64,000 nucleotides of DNA from Oscillibacter sp. (lineage in GTDB: Bacteria > Bacillota > Clostridia > Oscillospirales > Oscillospiraceae). A model generated the notes under the pieces. That model had not been told where the DNA came from. It saw only the letters and a program-made list of their open reading frames with translations, and ran no database searches. Below, piece after piece: positions 1 to 8,291 of the stretch; the stretch's first letter is position 1; every line of letters begins with the position of its first letter. The DNA is taken from assembly GCA_022652815.1 (NCBI GenBank), contig JALCRR010000001.1, forward strand, positions 1-64,000, read 5' to 3'. The position numbers and the translations under genes were made by a program.

Positions 1-120
1 CTTCAAAGCTATTTGGATGAATTTTGCTACCGTTTAAATCGTCGCTTTCACCGTGATCAATTATTTACGCGTCTGCTTTGTGCTGTTTCACAACCGTGCA
101 CAGCTGAGCAAAGTAGATAA
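1..120 (+). CDS. transposase, C-terminal fragment (IS1595-like)
   Basis: An open frame enters from the left edge and stops with TAA at 118-120, giving 39 residues. It reads LQSYLDEFCYRLNRRF and continues with a short Leu/Arg-rich tail. The YLDEF-x-RxNRRF pattern is typical of the C-terminal end of the DDE domain of IS1595-family transposases. The DDE catalytic residues lie outside the window, so intactness cannot be judged. No other gene is nearby on this strand. A possible right terminus lies around 265-282, where the reverse complement begins GGGCGCTATAATGA, but the other end needed to confirm an inverted repeat is not visible. Family assignment rests on this short motif only. Confidence 0.6.
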   Translation, partial: LQSYLDEFCYRLNRRFHRDQLFTRLLCAVSQPCTAEQSR

Positions 121-326
121 GCTTATTAAATTTTTGAAAAAGCGAACGCTTCCAAAATAGGGCGCTTTCACAAAGGTACATCCCCTTATCGACCCATGCA
201 GCATAGGATTTTCGACATGATATCCTTGCCACGCGCCCGCATTTGGGCACATGGCGATTGACTTCATTATAGCGCCCGTGGCATTGGAAAGCAAGGCGAT
301 TGTAAAAATTATGCAGAATTTTGTCG

Positions 327-367
327 AAAAACGGCAGAAGCGCAGATATTTCTGCGCTCCTGCCGTT
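327..367 (-). terminator. Rho-independent terminator of the RNase J gene
   Basis: On the minus strand a long hairpin with arms AACGGCAG..AGCGCAG and CTGCGCT..CTGCCGTT is followed by a run of Ts. It lies 16 bp beyond the RNase J stop codon. Confidence 0.9.
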
Positions 368-382
368 GTCATTATTACGTTT

Positions 383-2041
383 TTACAGGCGGGTAACCAC
401 GGGTATCACCATGGGATTCCGCTTGGTGTTTTTAAAGAGGTAGTTGCTGACGGCGGACTTGACGGCGCTTTTCAGCTCGCCGTCGTCCTTGCGACGGGCG
501 GAGCGGGAGCTTTCCGCAGCCTCCTGCGCCACGCTTTGCAGCTCGTTCATCATGTTCTCGGATTCCTTGACGTAGATGAAGCCACGGGTCACGATTTCCG
601 GGGCGCTGATGAGCTGACCGTCATGGGAGGAGACGGGCAGAACCACCACGACCATGCCGTCCTCGGCCAGACGCTTGCGGTCCCGCATGACCACGGCACC
701 CACATCACCCACGCCGGAGCCGTCCACAAAGACCTCGCCGGCGGGAACCGTGCCGCTGATCTTCATGGTCTTGGCGGTGATTTCAATGACGGAGCCGTTT
801 TCGGCAATGGCAATGTGATTGCGCTCCATGCCCATGGACTGGGCGATCCGGGAGTGAATCTGAAGCATGCGCTGCTCGCCGTGCAGGGGAATGAAGAAGC
901 GGGGCTTTACCAGTGCGTGAATGATCTTCAGCTCCTCCTGGCAGGCGTGGCCGGAGACGTGGAGCATATCGGCTCGGTCATAGACCACGTTGGCACCCTT
1001 GCGGAACAGCTCATTAATCACGCGGCCAATAGTGACCTCGTTGCCGGGAATGGCGGAGGCGGAGATAATCACCTTGTCGCCCGCGCCGATGTCCACCTGC
1101 TTGTGGGTGGAAAACGCCATGCGATACAGGGCCGACATTTCCTCGCCCTGGGAACCGGTGGTGACGATGACCTGCTTATTTTTCGGCAGACCCTTCAGCT
1201 TGGCAATGTCCATCACCGTGTTCTTGGGCACTTTCATATAGCCAAGCTCGGTGGAGACCTTCATCATGTTCTCCATGGAGCGACCGGTGATGGCCACCTT
1301 ACGCCCGCAGGCTGCGGCGGCGTCCAGCACCTGCTGAATCCGGTGGACATTGGAGGCAAAGGTGGTGACGATGATGCGCTCGGGGCAGTTGGAAAACTGC
1401 CGCATGAAGGTCTTGCCGACTTCCCGCTCGGACATGGTGTAGCCCGGGCGCTCGATATTGGTGGAGTCCGCCAGCAGGGCAAGAACGCCTTCCTTGCCCA
1501 GCTCACCGAAGCGGGCGAGGTCAATCACGTCGCCGTCGATGGGGGTGGAGTCGATCTTGAAGTCGCCGGTGTGCACCACGGTGCCCATGTGGGTGTGAAT
1601 GGCAAAAGCCACGGCGTCGGCGATGGAGTGGTTGACGTGGATAAATTCCACCTGGAATTTGCCGGCACGGATGGTTTCACCGGCCTCCACCGTCGTCAGA
1701 CGGGTGGACTTGACAAGGCCGTGCTCCTCCAGCTTCAACTTAATGAGCCCTGCTGTAAAACGGGTGCAGTAAATGGGCATGTTGACCTGCTTGAGGACGT
1801 AGGGAATGGCGCCGATATGGTCCTCGTGGCCATGGGTGATGAAAAGGCCGCGGATGCGCGCCTTGTTTTTTACCAGAAAAGAGACGTCGGGGATCACGGA
1901 GTCGATGCCATACATATCGTCGCCCGGGAAGGCCATGCCGCAGTCCACCACGATAATGTCGCCGCCAAACTCGTAAGCGGTCATATTCTTGCCGATCTCG
2001 TCCAGACCGCCAAGAGGAATAATTTTCAGTTTTTCAGCCAT
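383..2041 (-). CDS. rnj: ribonuclease J
   Basis: This encodes 552 residues of a metallo-beta-lactamase/beta-CASP ribonuclease. The family has 5'-3' exonuclease and endonuclease activity on mRNA and rRNA in the cytoplasm. The Zn-binding HxHxDH motif is intact (HGHEDH, residues 70-75), the N-terminus IIPLGGLDEIGKN is characteristic, and a beta-CASP region and C-terminal domain follow. Length matches the usual 550-560. The ATG at 2041 is chosen because AAAGGAG lies 9-10 nt upstream; an in-frame TTG 24 nt earlier would put the Shine-Dalgarno inside the gene. The gene stands alone, divergent from gdpP, with a roughly 300-nt untranslated leader. Whether it is the J1 or J2 paralogue cannot be decided from one copy. 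Confidence 0.97.
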   Translation of the reverse strand: MAEKLKIIPLGGLDEIGKNMTAYEFGGDIIVVDCGMAFPGDDMYGIDSVIPDVSFLVKNKARIRGLFITHGHEDHIGAIPYVLKQVNMPIYCTRFTAGLIKLKLEEHGLVKSTRLTTVEAGETIRAGKFQVEFIHVNHSIADAVAFAIHTHMGTVVHTGDFKIDSTPIDGDVIDLARFGELGKEGVLALLADSTNIERPGYTMSEREVGKTFMRQFSNCPERIIVTTFASNVHRIQQVLDAAAACGRKVAITGRSMENMMKVSTELGYMKVPKNTVMDIAKLKGLPKNKQVIVTTGSQGEEMSALYRMAFSTHKQVDIGAGDKVIISASAIPGNEVTIGRVINELFRKGANVVYDRADMLHVSGHACQEELKIIHALVKPRFFIPLHGEQRMLQIHSRIAQSMGMERNHIAIAENGSVIEITAKTMKISGTVPAGEVFVDGSGVGDVGAVVMRDRKRLAEDGMVVVVLPVSSHDGQLISAPEIVTRGFIYVKESENMMNELQSVAQEAAESSRSARRKDDGELKSAVKSAVSNYLFKNTKRNPMVIPVVTRL

Positions 2042-2371
2042 AGAATGTTTCTCCTTTAAAATCAAAAAGATGGATCAAAAACCCCACAGCTTCCGCGCAG
2101 AAAGGTGCGCTAAAAGAAGGCACGGCCAGATCAGCCGCACCGAAGGGAACGAAAATGCTCCATCCTGCCCGGCCCCGTTTCGCCGTCAGATTTGGAGCGC
2201 CGCGCGCCCATAGGTACTGTGAAGTTTTATTTATTTGACCGGCGAGAGGTACGGCCCGACCGGTAAAATACGAAAACAAAGCGGAGCGGCCTGCGGCTGC
2301 TCAACGCAGATGAAATAGACAAAAACCTAAAAGATTTTTATTAGTATAGCACAAAACCACCCGATTGTATA
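2042..2371 (-). promoter_or_regulatory. candidate promoter and long 5' leader of RNase J
   Basis: A TG-extended -10 (TGC-TATACT on the minus strand, plus positions 2343-2348) has only a weak -35 (TATACA, 2366-2371). If used, it gives a leader of about 295 nt before the start codon. The leader is GC-rich with several short inverted repeats, including ACCGG..CCGGT pairs around 2236-2265, but I recognise no known riboswitch in it. Confidence 0.4.
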
Positions 2372-2408
2372 CATTTTTTTGCGAACATGCGGGAATCTGC
2401 GTTATTTC

Positions 2409-2437
2409 TTGCACCCATGGAGAAAACCTGCTATACT
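2409..2437 (+). promoter_or_regulatory. gdpP promoter
   Basis: TTGCAC (2409-2414), a 17-bp spacer and TATACT (2432-2437) preceded by TGC form a good sigma-70-type promoter. Transcription should start near 2444. Confidence 0.75.
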
Positions 2438-2455
2438 ATATAAACCGCAAAAATG

Positions 2456-2482
2456 CGCTTTGAAGCGCCTCAGGCGCTTTTT
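2456..2482 (+). promoter_or_regulatory. mutually exclusive hairpins in the gdpP leader
   Basis: GCGCTT-TG-AAGCGC (2456-2469) can form one hairpin. AAGCGCC-TCA-GGCGCTT followed by TTT (2463-2482) can form a terminator-like alternative that shares the AAGCGC strand. Both lie between the promoter and the ATG at 2504. The T-run is short, so its strength as a terminator is uncertain. Confidence 0.4.
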
Positions 2483-2503
2483 CCCGATAAAGGAAGGAAT
2501 TTT

Positions 2504-4492
2504 ATGAACAAAAAATTGTCACGATTGCTGGAGCCAAATTTGAAGCTCTACTTTCTCTTTCTGTTTGTTTTTTCTCTGGCGGCCATTCCTTTCAGCTGGA
2601 TGCTGGCTGCGGTGGAGCTTGCTCTGACGGCGGTTTTGTATGCCGGCTTCACCCATGTCAGCCGCAAACGGCACCAGGGGATTCTGAAGTATATCGACCA
2701 CTTGACCGGCAGCGTGGACACTGCCAGCAAATCCACCCTCATCAATTCGCCGCTGCCCATTATGATCTTCCGTCCGGACACCGGCGAGGTGATCTGGAGC
2801 AATGAAAACTTCATGCAGCTGGCCGGCGTACGGGAGCATCTGTTTGAAATCAAGGTGGAGGACACGGTGCCCAACTTCCCGGTTCAGTGGCTGTTGGAAG
2901 GGAAGCAGGAGTGCCCCGACCGCGTGGAAATGAACAACCGCCGCTTCCGGGTTTACGGCAGTCTGGTGCGCTCCCGGGGCGAGGACGGACAGCAAAATCT
3001 GGTGGCTACCACGTATTGGGTGGATACCACGGAAACGGATTTTCTGAAAGAACAGTATACGGCCACCCGCCCCGTTGTGGCGGTTTTGCAGGTGGACAAC
3101 TATGAAGATCTGATGAAAGCCTGCGCAGATACCCAGCGCAGCGCAATTCTGGCCCAGATCGATGAAAAGCTCAACAAATGGGCGGAAGGCGCAGGCCTTT
3201 TGCTGAAAACCGAGCGCGACCACTATCTGTTCCTGTTTGAGGAACGGTATTTCCAGCACTTTGTGGAGGAGAAGTTCTCCGTTTTGGACAATATCCGCGA
3301 TATTTCCGTGGCCGAGGGCGTACATCCCACGCTGTCCATCGGCATCGGCAAGGACTTTGACAATCTGACGGAGCTCTATAAAAATGCCAATCTGTCGGTG
3401 GAGATGGCACTCTCCCGCGGCGGCGATCAAGCGGTGGTGCGCAACAAGCTGGATTTTGCATTCTTTGGCGGACGCTCCAAGACCACCGAAAAACGTACCA
3501 AGGTTAAGTCCCGTGTCATGGCGAATGCCCTGGGCGAGCTGATCGAGGATGCAAAAGAAATCTATGTCATGGGCCATTCCTATGCGGACATGGACTCCGT
3601 GGGCGCTGCGGCAGGCCTTTTGTGCATTGCCCGCAAGCGGGGCAAGCAGGCAAAAATCATCATCGACCAGGAAAAGAACGCAGCGGGAGAGGTTTTGAAA
3701 ATGCTCTCCGCGCTGCCGGAGTATCAAAACGCGCTGATCTCCCCGGGGGATGCGTTTTTGCGGATGCAGCCGGGCTGCCTTTTGATCGTGGTGGACACCA
3801 ACCGCCCGGATTTTGTGGAATCCCCGCAGGTGCTGGATGCCTGCAACCGCGTGGCGGTCATCGACCACCACCGCCGGGCAGCCAGTTATATCGAAAATGC
3901 GGCGCTGAATTTCCACGAGCCTTACGCCTCCTCCACCTCCGAGCTGGTGACGGAGCTGCTGGGCTACCTCATCGAGCCGTCCGACCTCCTGCATGAGGAG
4001 GCCATTGCATTGTTGGCCGGCATCGTGCTGGACACCAAGCACTTCTCCATGCGTACCGGCGGCCGCACCTTTGAAGCGGCAGCATTTTTGCGCCGGGGCG
4101 GCGCAGATACGGCAGACGTGCAGCGCCTGTTCCAAAACGACCTTTCCGACCTCGTAACCCGCTACGATATTATGCGCCGTGCCGAAATCGTCCATGACAC
4201 CATCGCCCTTTCCACCATCACCGAGGACGGCGTGGACCGCGTAGCAGCCGCGCAGGCTGCGGACGAGCTTTTGACGCTGAAGGGCGTGCAGGCCTCGTTT
4301 GTGCTCTACCGCATGGGCGAGGGCGTGATGATGTCCGCCCGGTCACTGGGCGACATCAACGTGCAGGTGATTCTGGAGGCTCTGGGCGGCGGCGGAAATG
4401 CCACCACCGCCGGCGGCCATATCGCAAACGGCGATGTGGAGACCGTCCGGGAACAGCTGCTCGCAGCCATCGACAACTATTTCCAGAAATAA
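2504..4492 (+). CDS. gdpP: GdpP-type cyclic di-AMP phosphodiesterase
   Basis: This is a 662-residue membrane-bound DHH/DHHA1 phosphodiesterase. The family hydrolyses c-di-AMP to pApA and so controls potassium, osmotic and wall homeostasis. Two N-terminal membrane segments (about residues 13-50) precede a PAS-like region (about 85-150), a degenerate GGDEF domain without an intact GGDEF motif, and the DHH domain with GHSYADMDS (about 355-363) and IDHH (about 452-455). The C-terminal GGGGNATTAGG segment is typical of DHHA1. The ATG at 2504 follows AAGGAAGG; the longer frame from 2453 runs through the leader hairpins and is rejected. The order gdpP-rplI-dnaB is a conserved Firmicutes arrangement and supports the call. 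Confidence 0.96.
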   Translation: MNKKLSRLLEPNLKLYFLFLFVFSLAAIPFSWMLAAVELALTAVLYAGFTHVSRKRHQGILKYIDHLTGSVDTASKSTLINSPLPIMIFRPDTGEVIWSNENFMQLAGVREHLFEIKVEDTVPNFPVQWLLEGKQECPDRVEMNNRRFRVYGSLVRSRGEDGQQNLVATTYWVDTTETDFLKEQYTATRPVVAVLQVDNYEDLMKACADTQRSAILAQIDEKLNKWAEGAGLLLKTERDHYLFLFEERYFQHFVEEKFSVLDNIRDISVAEGVHPTLSIGIGKDFDNLTELYKNANLSVEMALSRGGDQAVVRNKLDFAFFGGRSKTTEKRTKVKSRVMANALGELIEDAKEIYVMGHSYADMDSVGAAAGLLCIARKRGKQAKIIIDQEKNAAGEVLKMLSALPEYQNALISPGDAFLRMQPGCLLIVVDTNRPDFVESPQVLDACNRVAVIDHHRRAASYIENAALNFHEPYASSTSELVTELLGYLIEPSDLLHEEAIALLAGIVLDTKHFSMRTGGRTFEAAAFLRRGGADTADVQRLFQNDLSDLVTRYDIMRRAEIVHDTIALSTITEDGVDRVAAAQAADELLTLKGVQASFVLYRMGEGVMMSARSLGDINVQVILEALGGGGNATTAGGHIANGDVETVREQLLAAIDNYFQK

Positions 4493-4540
4493 TTTCCGGC
4501 GCAAAACGCCGAGAACTGAATTTGAAGGAGAACCCAACCA

Positions 4541-4987
4541 ATGAAAGTGATTTTACAGCAGGACGTCCGCGGCCAGGGCAAAAAGGGCCAGCTGATCGAC
4601 GCCTCCGAGGGCTATGCCCGCAACTATCTTCTGCCCCGCAAGCTGGCCATTCCCGCCACGACGGACGCCATCAACACCATGAACCTCAAGGAAAAGGCCC
4701 GCAAGGCCGAGGAAGCCCGGCTGAAGGCCGAGGCCCAGGCCACTGCCGAAAAGCTGAAGGACTGCAAAGTGCAGGTGACGGCCAAGGCGGGCAACGGCGG
4801 ACGGCTGTTCGGCGCAGTGACCACCAAGGAAATTGCCGAGAACCTAAAGGCGCAGTACGGCGTGGATATTCCCAAGCAGAAGCTAGTGCTGGATGAGCCG
4901 ATCAAGGCCTTCGGCACCTATGAGATCAAGGCAAAGCTGGGCTATGAGGTGGTCGGCACCGTTATAGCCAGCGTGACAGAGGAATAA
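4541..4987 (+). CDS. rplI: 50S ribosomal protein bL9
   Basis: This encodes 148 residues, the normal bL9 length. The N-terminal RNA-binding lobe (MKVILQQDVRGQGKKGQ, then YARNYLLPRKLA) is followed by the long charged connecting helix (about residues 45-75) and the C-terminal rRNA-binding lobe (GGRLFGAVTTKEIA). It binds 23S rRNA at the base of the L1 stalk. The start follows GAAGGAG. It sits 48 bp after gdpP and 44 bp before dnaB, with no terminator between, so cotranscription is likely. Confidence 0.98.
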   Translation: MKVILQQDVRGQGKKGQLIDASEGYARNYLLPRKLAIPATTDAINTMNLKEKARKAEEARLKAEAQATAEKLKDCKVQVTAKAGNGGRLFGAVTTKEIAENLKAQYGVDIPKQKLVLDEPIKAFGTYEIKAKLGYEVVGTVIASVTEE

Positions 4988-5031
4988 CCGCTTCAAAAAA
5001 ACACCGCACAACATTCCGGAGGTGACGTTTT

Positions 5032-6390
5032 ATGGCAAATGAAGATCTGCTGACCCGGCAGATGCCCCACTCCCTGGAGGGAGAGCAGGCGGTGCTGGGC
5101 TCCATGCTGATTGATGCCGAATGCATCAAGGATGTCATGGACAAGCTGCAGCCCGGGGATTTCTACCTGCGCCAGAACCGGGAGATCTTTGAGACCATTT
5201 ACTCCATGTTCACGTATGCCAAGCCCATCGACGGCATTACCGTGGCGGAGGAAATGCAGATCAACGGCACCTATGACGAAAAAACCACCCGCTCCTATCT
5301 TGCCCAGCTGATGGAGATGACCCCCACCTCCGCCAATGTCATGGAATACGTCAAGATCGTCCGTGACAAGTCGCTATTGCGGGGCGTTGCCCAGGCAGCC
5401 AGCGAGATCACGGCCATGGTGCAGGAGGGCGTGGGCGAAGCCACCGACACACTGGAGGCCGCCGAGCAGAAAATTTACTCCATTCGCCGGGGACGCTCTG
5501 CCCAGGACATGGTGCCGGTGAAGCAGGTGCTGCCGGACGTGCTGGACGAGCTGAGCGCGCTGAACGAAAACGGCGGCAAGAGTCTGCCGGGCCTTTCCAC
5601 CGGCCTTTCCGCTGTGGACGCCAAAATCGCGGGTCTGAACAAATCCGACCTCATTTTGCTGGCAGCCCGACCCGGCATGGGCAAAACCTCCATGGCGCTG
5701 AATCTGGCGCTGAATGTGGCCAAAGCCTCCCAGCAGACCGTGGCCTTGTTCTCGTTGGAAATGTCCAAGGAACAGCTGGTGACCCGGCTTTTATCCTCCG
5801 AGGCTCTGGTGGAGAACGGAAAACTGAAAACCGGCAACCTGCGGGAGACGGACTGGGAAAAGATCGCGGCTGCGGCCACGGTACTTGACCGGCTGGACAT
5901 CCGCATCGACGATAACCCCCTTCTGTCCGTGGCGGACATGAACGCCAAGTGCCGCAGACTGGACCATCTGGGTCTGGTCGTGATCGACTATTTGCAGTTG
6001 ATGACTTCTGCCGGCAAGGGCAACAGCTATTCCGGCGAAAACCGCCAGCAGGTGGTGTCGGATATTTCCCGTATGCTGAAGATCATGGCAAAGGAATTGC
6101 AGGTGCCGGTGCTGTGCCTTTCGCAGCTGTCCCGTGCCAATGAAAAGCGCGACGACAAGCGCCCCATGCTGTCCGACCTGCGTGAATCCGGCGCTATCGA
6201 ACAGGACGCGGATATTGTCATGTTCCTATACCGCGACGACTATTATAATGAGGACTCGGAAAAGCACAACATTGCCGAGTGCATTGTGGCCAAGAACCGT
6301 CACGGCGAAACTGGCAAGGTGGAGCTGCGTTGGATGCCCGAATACACCACCTTCGGAACGCTGGAAGATCGGTACGACGAAGATGAGTGA
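5032..6390 (+). CDS. dnaB: replicative DNA helicase DnaB
   Basis: This is a 452-residue hexameric helicase that unwinds DNA 5'-3' at the replication fork. The N-terminal primase-interacting domain (SLEGEQAVLGSMLID) comes first. The RecA-like core carries Walker A RPGMGKTS (about residues 212-219), Walker B-like LVVIDYLQLM (about 320-328) and the SQLSRANEKR and LRESGAIEQDAD motifs. GGAGGTGA precedes the ATG. The last 8 bp overlap the tilS start, so the two are probably translationally coupled. Confidence 0.98.
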   Translation: MANEDLLTRQMPHSLEGEQAVLGSMLIDAECIKDVMDKLQPGDFYLRQNREIFETIYSMFTYAKPIDGITVAEEMQINGTYDEKTTRSYLAQLMEMTPTSANVMEYVKIVRDKSLLRGVAQAASEITAMVQEGVGEATDTLEAAEQKIYSIRRGRSAQDMVPVKQVLPDVLDELSALNENGGKSLPGLSTGLSAVDAKIAGLNKSDLILLAARPGMGKTSMALNLALNVAKASQQTVALFSLEMSKEQLVTRLLSSEALVENGKLKTGNLRETDWEKIAAAATVLDRLDIRIDDNPLLSVADMNAKCRRLDHLGLVVIDYLQLMTSAGKGNSYSGENRQQVVSDISRMLKIMAKELQVPVLCLSQLSRANEKRDDKRPMLSDLRESGAIEQDADIVMFLYRDDYYNEDSEKHNIAECIVAKNRHGETGKVELRWMPEYTTFGTLEDRYDEDE

Positions 6391-7750
6391 CACGCTGGAA
6401 AAAGCCAGAAAGTTTCTGCTGGAAACCGTTCAGCGGCCAGGGCAGACCCGAGTGCTGGCCGCCGTATCCGGCGGAATGGACTCCATGTGCCTTTTGCATC
6501 TGCTGACGACCTGGGGCAGGCAGAACCATTTCACGGTCACTGCCGCCCATTTCAACCACGGACTGCGGGGTGCGGAAGCCGACCGGGACGAGACCTTCGT
6601 CCGGGAATACTGCGAGGAAAAGGGCATTCCATTTGTTTCCGGCCGGGGCGATACCCGGGCACGCGCCGCTCTTGCCCACGAGACGCAGGAGGAGGCCGCG
6701 CGGGGTCTGCGCTACGCCTTTTTGGCCGAGCAGCGAGAAAGACTGGACTGCCAGTGGATTCTCACGGCGCACCACGCCGATGACAATGCGGAAACCATGC
6801 TGTTGAATCTCATTCGCGGCACGGCCTCTGCGGGACTGTCCGGCATTCCGGCAGTTCGTGACCGGGTGGCAAGGCCGCTTTTGGAGTGTACCCGCGGGGA
6901 GATCGCATCCTACGCCGCACAAAACGCAATCCCCCATGTGGAAGATGAAACCAACGCGCAGGACGATGCCTCGCGGAATGTTCTGCGCCACAAGATTTTT
7001 CCTGTTCTGAAGGAGCTCAACCCCAGAGCAGTGGAGAATATGACCCGGGCGGGAAAACTCCTTGCGGAAGAAAACGCCGCGCTGGATGACTGGACGTTTC
7101 AGCTTCTGCGCTCCGCCCGCTTCGCCCCGGAGAGCGCGGAGCTCCCGCTGGGCAAGCTCACGGAAGTGCCCAGAACGGTTCAGGCCCGTGCGGTGCTGCG
7201 CATCTGCGAGCGGGTGAGCGGCCATCGCCAGGATCTCACCGCCGCCCATGTGGAGGCGGCGCTACATTTGCTAAAGCCCGATCAAGAGGGGAGAGCGGTC
7301 TCCCTGCCCTATGGAATGGTCGCCCGGAACACGGGAAAAAAGCTGTCCGTTGCGCTAAAGCCCGCCCTGCCGCAGGTCTCGGCGGAAATGGGAATCCCGG
7401 TGCGTTTCGGGTCCTGGACGGTGACAATCTCCAGCGGCAGCCTCGGCGAATTTTGCTACGAGCTTTCGGCGGCGGTTTTGAAAACATCTCTCAGCGTGAC
7501 GGCGTGGCAGCCGACGGATCGGTTGCGCCTGCTGGATGCGCGGGGACGGCGATCCCTAAAACGGTTGTGTACGGATGCGGGGATTTCCCCCTGGGTGCGG
7601 GATACGCTGCCGGTGCTACGCGCAGACGGCGAAGCCGTGGCGGTACCCGGCATCGGCATTGATTCTCATTATGCGCCATCTCCCGGCGGGGAGACGGTTT
7701 GGGTTCAATATCAAAATCAACAAGCGGAGGAAAACAACGATGGAAAATGA
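6383..7750 (+). CDS. tilS: tRNA(Ile) lysidine synthetase
   Basis: This 455-residue enzyme modifies C34 of the CAU-anticodon tRNA-Ile to lysidine using ATP and lysine, so that AUA is read as isoleucine. The N-type PP-loop SGGMDS is at residues 29-34, followed by the family stretch FNHGLRGAEADRDE, and the C-terminal TilS domain is present. The ATG at 6383 overlaps the dnaB stop by 8 bp. An upstream frame from 6134 lies wholly inside dnaB and is not the start. It ends 11 bp into hpt. tilS-hpt-ftsH is a classic Firmicutes gene string. Confidence 0.97.
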   Translation: MSDTLEKARKFLLETVQRPGQTRVLAAVSGGMDSMCLLHLLTTWGRQNHFTVTAAHFNHGLRGAEADRDETFVREYCEEKGIPFVSGRGDTRARAALAHETQEEAARGLRYAFLAEQRERLDCQWILTAHHADDNAETMLLNLIRGTASAGLSGIPAVRDRVARPLLECTRGEIASYAAQNAIPHVEDETNAQDDASRNVLRHKIFPVLKELNPRAVENMTRAGKLLAEENAALDDWTFQLLRSARFAPESAELPLGKLTEVPRTVQARAVLRICERVSGHRQDLTAAHVEAALHLLKPDQEGRAVSLPYGMVARNTGKKLSVALKPALPQVSAEMGIPVRFGSWTVTISSGSLGEFCYELSAAVLKTSLSVTAWQPTDRLRLLDARGRRSLKRLCTDAGISPWVRDTLPVLRADGEAVAVPGIGIDSHYAPSPGGETVWVQYQNQQAEENNDGK

Positions 7751-8291
7751 AATGCAGCAGGATATTCTGAAGGTGCTTTTGACGGAAGAACAGCTTAAGG
7801 CCAGAATCACGGAAATGGGCGAGCAGATCGGCCAGCAGTTTGCCGGCAAATCACCGCTGTTTTTGGGCGTGCTCAAGGGCTGCTTCGTTTTTATGGCAGA
7901 CCTAATTCGCGCCTGCCCCATTAAGAGCGACCTGGAATTTATCGCAGTCAGCTCTTATGAGAATGCCACGGTCTCTTCTGGTCGTGTCCAGATCACCCAC
8001 GATGTGCAGCAGGACATCACCGGCCGCAACATCATCATTGTTGAGGACATTCTGGACTCCGGCAACACGCTGGCCTTTCTGAAGGACTACCTGCTGACCA
8101 AAGGTGCCCAGTCCATTACCATCGTGACGCTGCTGGATAAGCCCTCCCGCCGCACCAAGGCCATTACGCCGGATCTTGCCGGCTTCGTGGTGCCCGATGA
8201 GTTCGTGGTGGGCTATGGTCTGGACTTTGCCCAGCAGTACCGCAACCTGCCGTACATCGGCGTGTTGAAACCGGAGGTTTACAGCAAGTGA
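7740..8291 (+). CDS. hpt: hypoxanthine phosphoribosyltransferase
   Basis: This 183-residue purine-salvage enzyme transfers the ribose-5-phosphate of PRPP to hypoxanthine or guanine. The PRPP-binding motif [14 protein letters not shown] lies near residues 98-111, and the C-terminal [20 protein letters not shown] is typical of the family. The ATG at 7740 follows GCGGAGGAAAA inside the end of tilS. The frame's further extension upstream to 7575 overlaps tilS and has no ribosome site. The stop overlaps the GTG of ftsH (GTGA). Confidence 0.97.
   Translation: MENEMQQDILKVLLTEEQLKARITEMGEQIGQQFAGKSPLFLGVLKGCFVFMADLIRACPIKSDLEFIAVSSYENATVSSGRVQITHDVQQDITGRNIIIVEDILDSGNTLAFLKDYLLTKGAQSITIVTLLDKPSRRTKAITPDLAGFVVPDEFVVGYGLDFAQQYRNLPYIGVLKPEVYSK

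Noticed and set aside
251-2059. 602-residue open frame antisense to RNase J
   Set aside because: It mirrors RNase J codon for codon, has a His/Asp/Gly-rich composition typical of the reverse of GC-rich genes, and has no ribosome site. Long antisense frames opposite gdpP, ftsH, liv, cstA and nrdD are rejected for the same reason.
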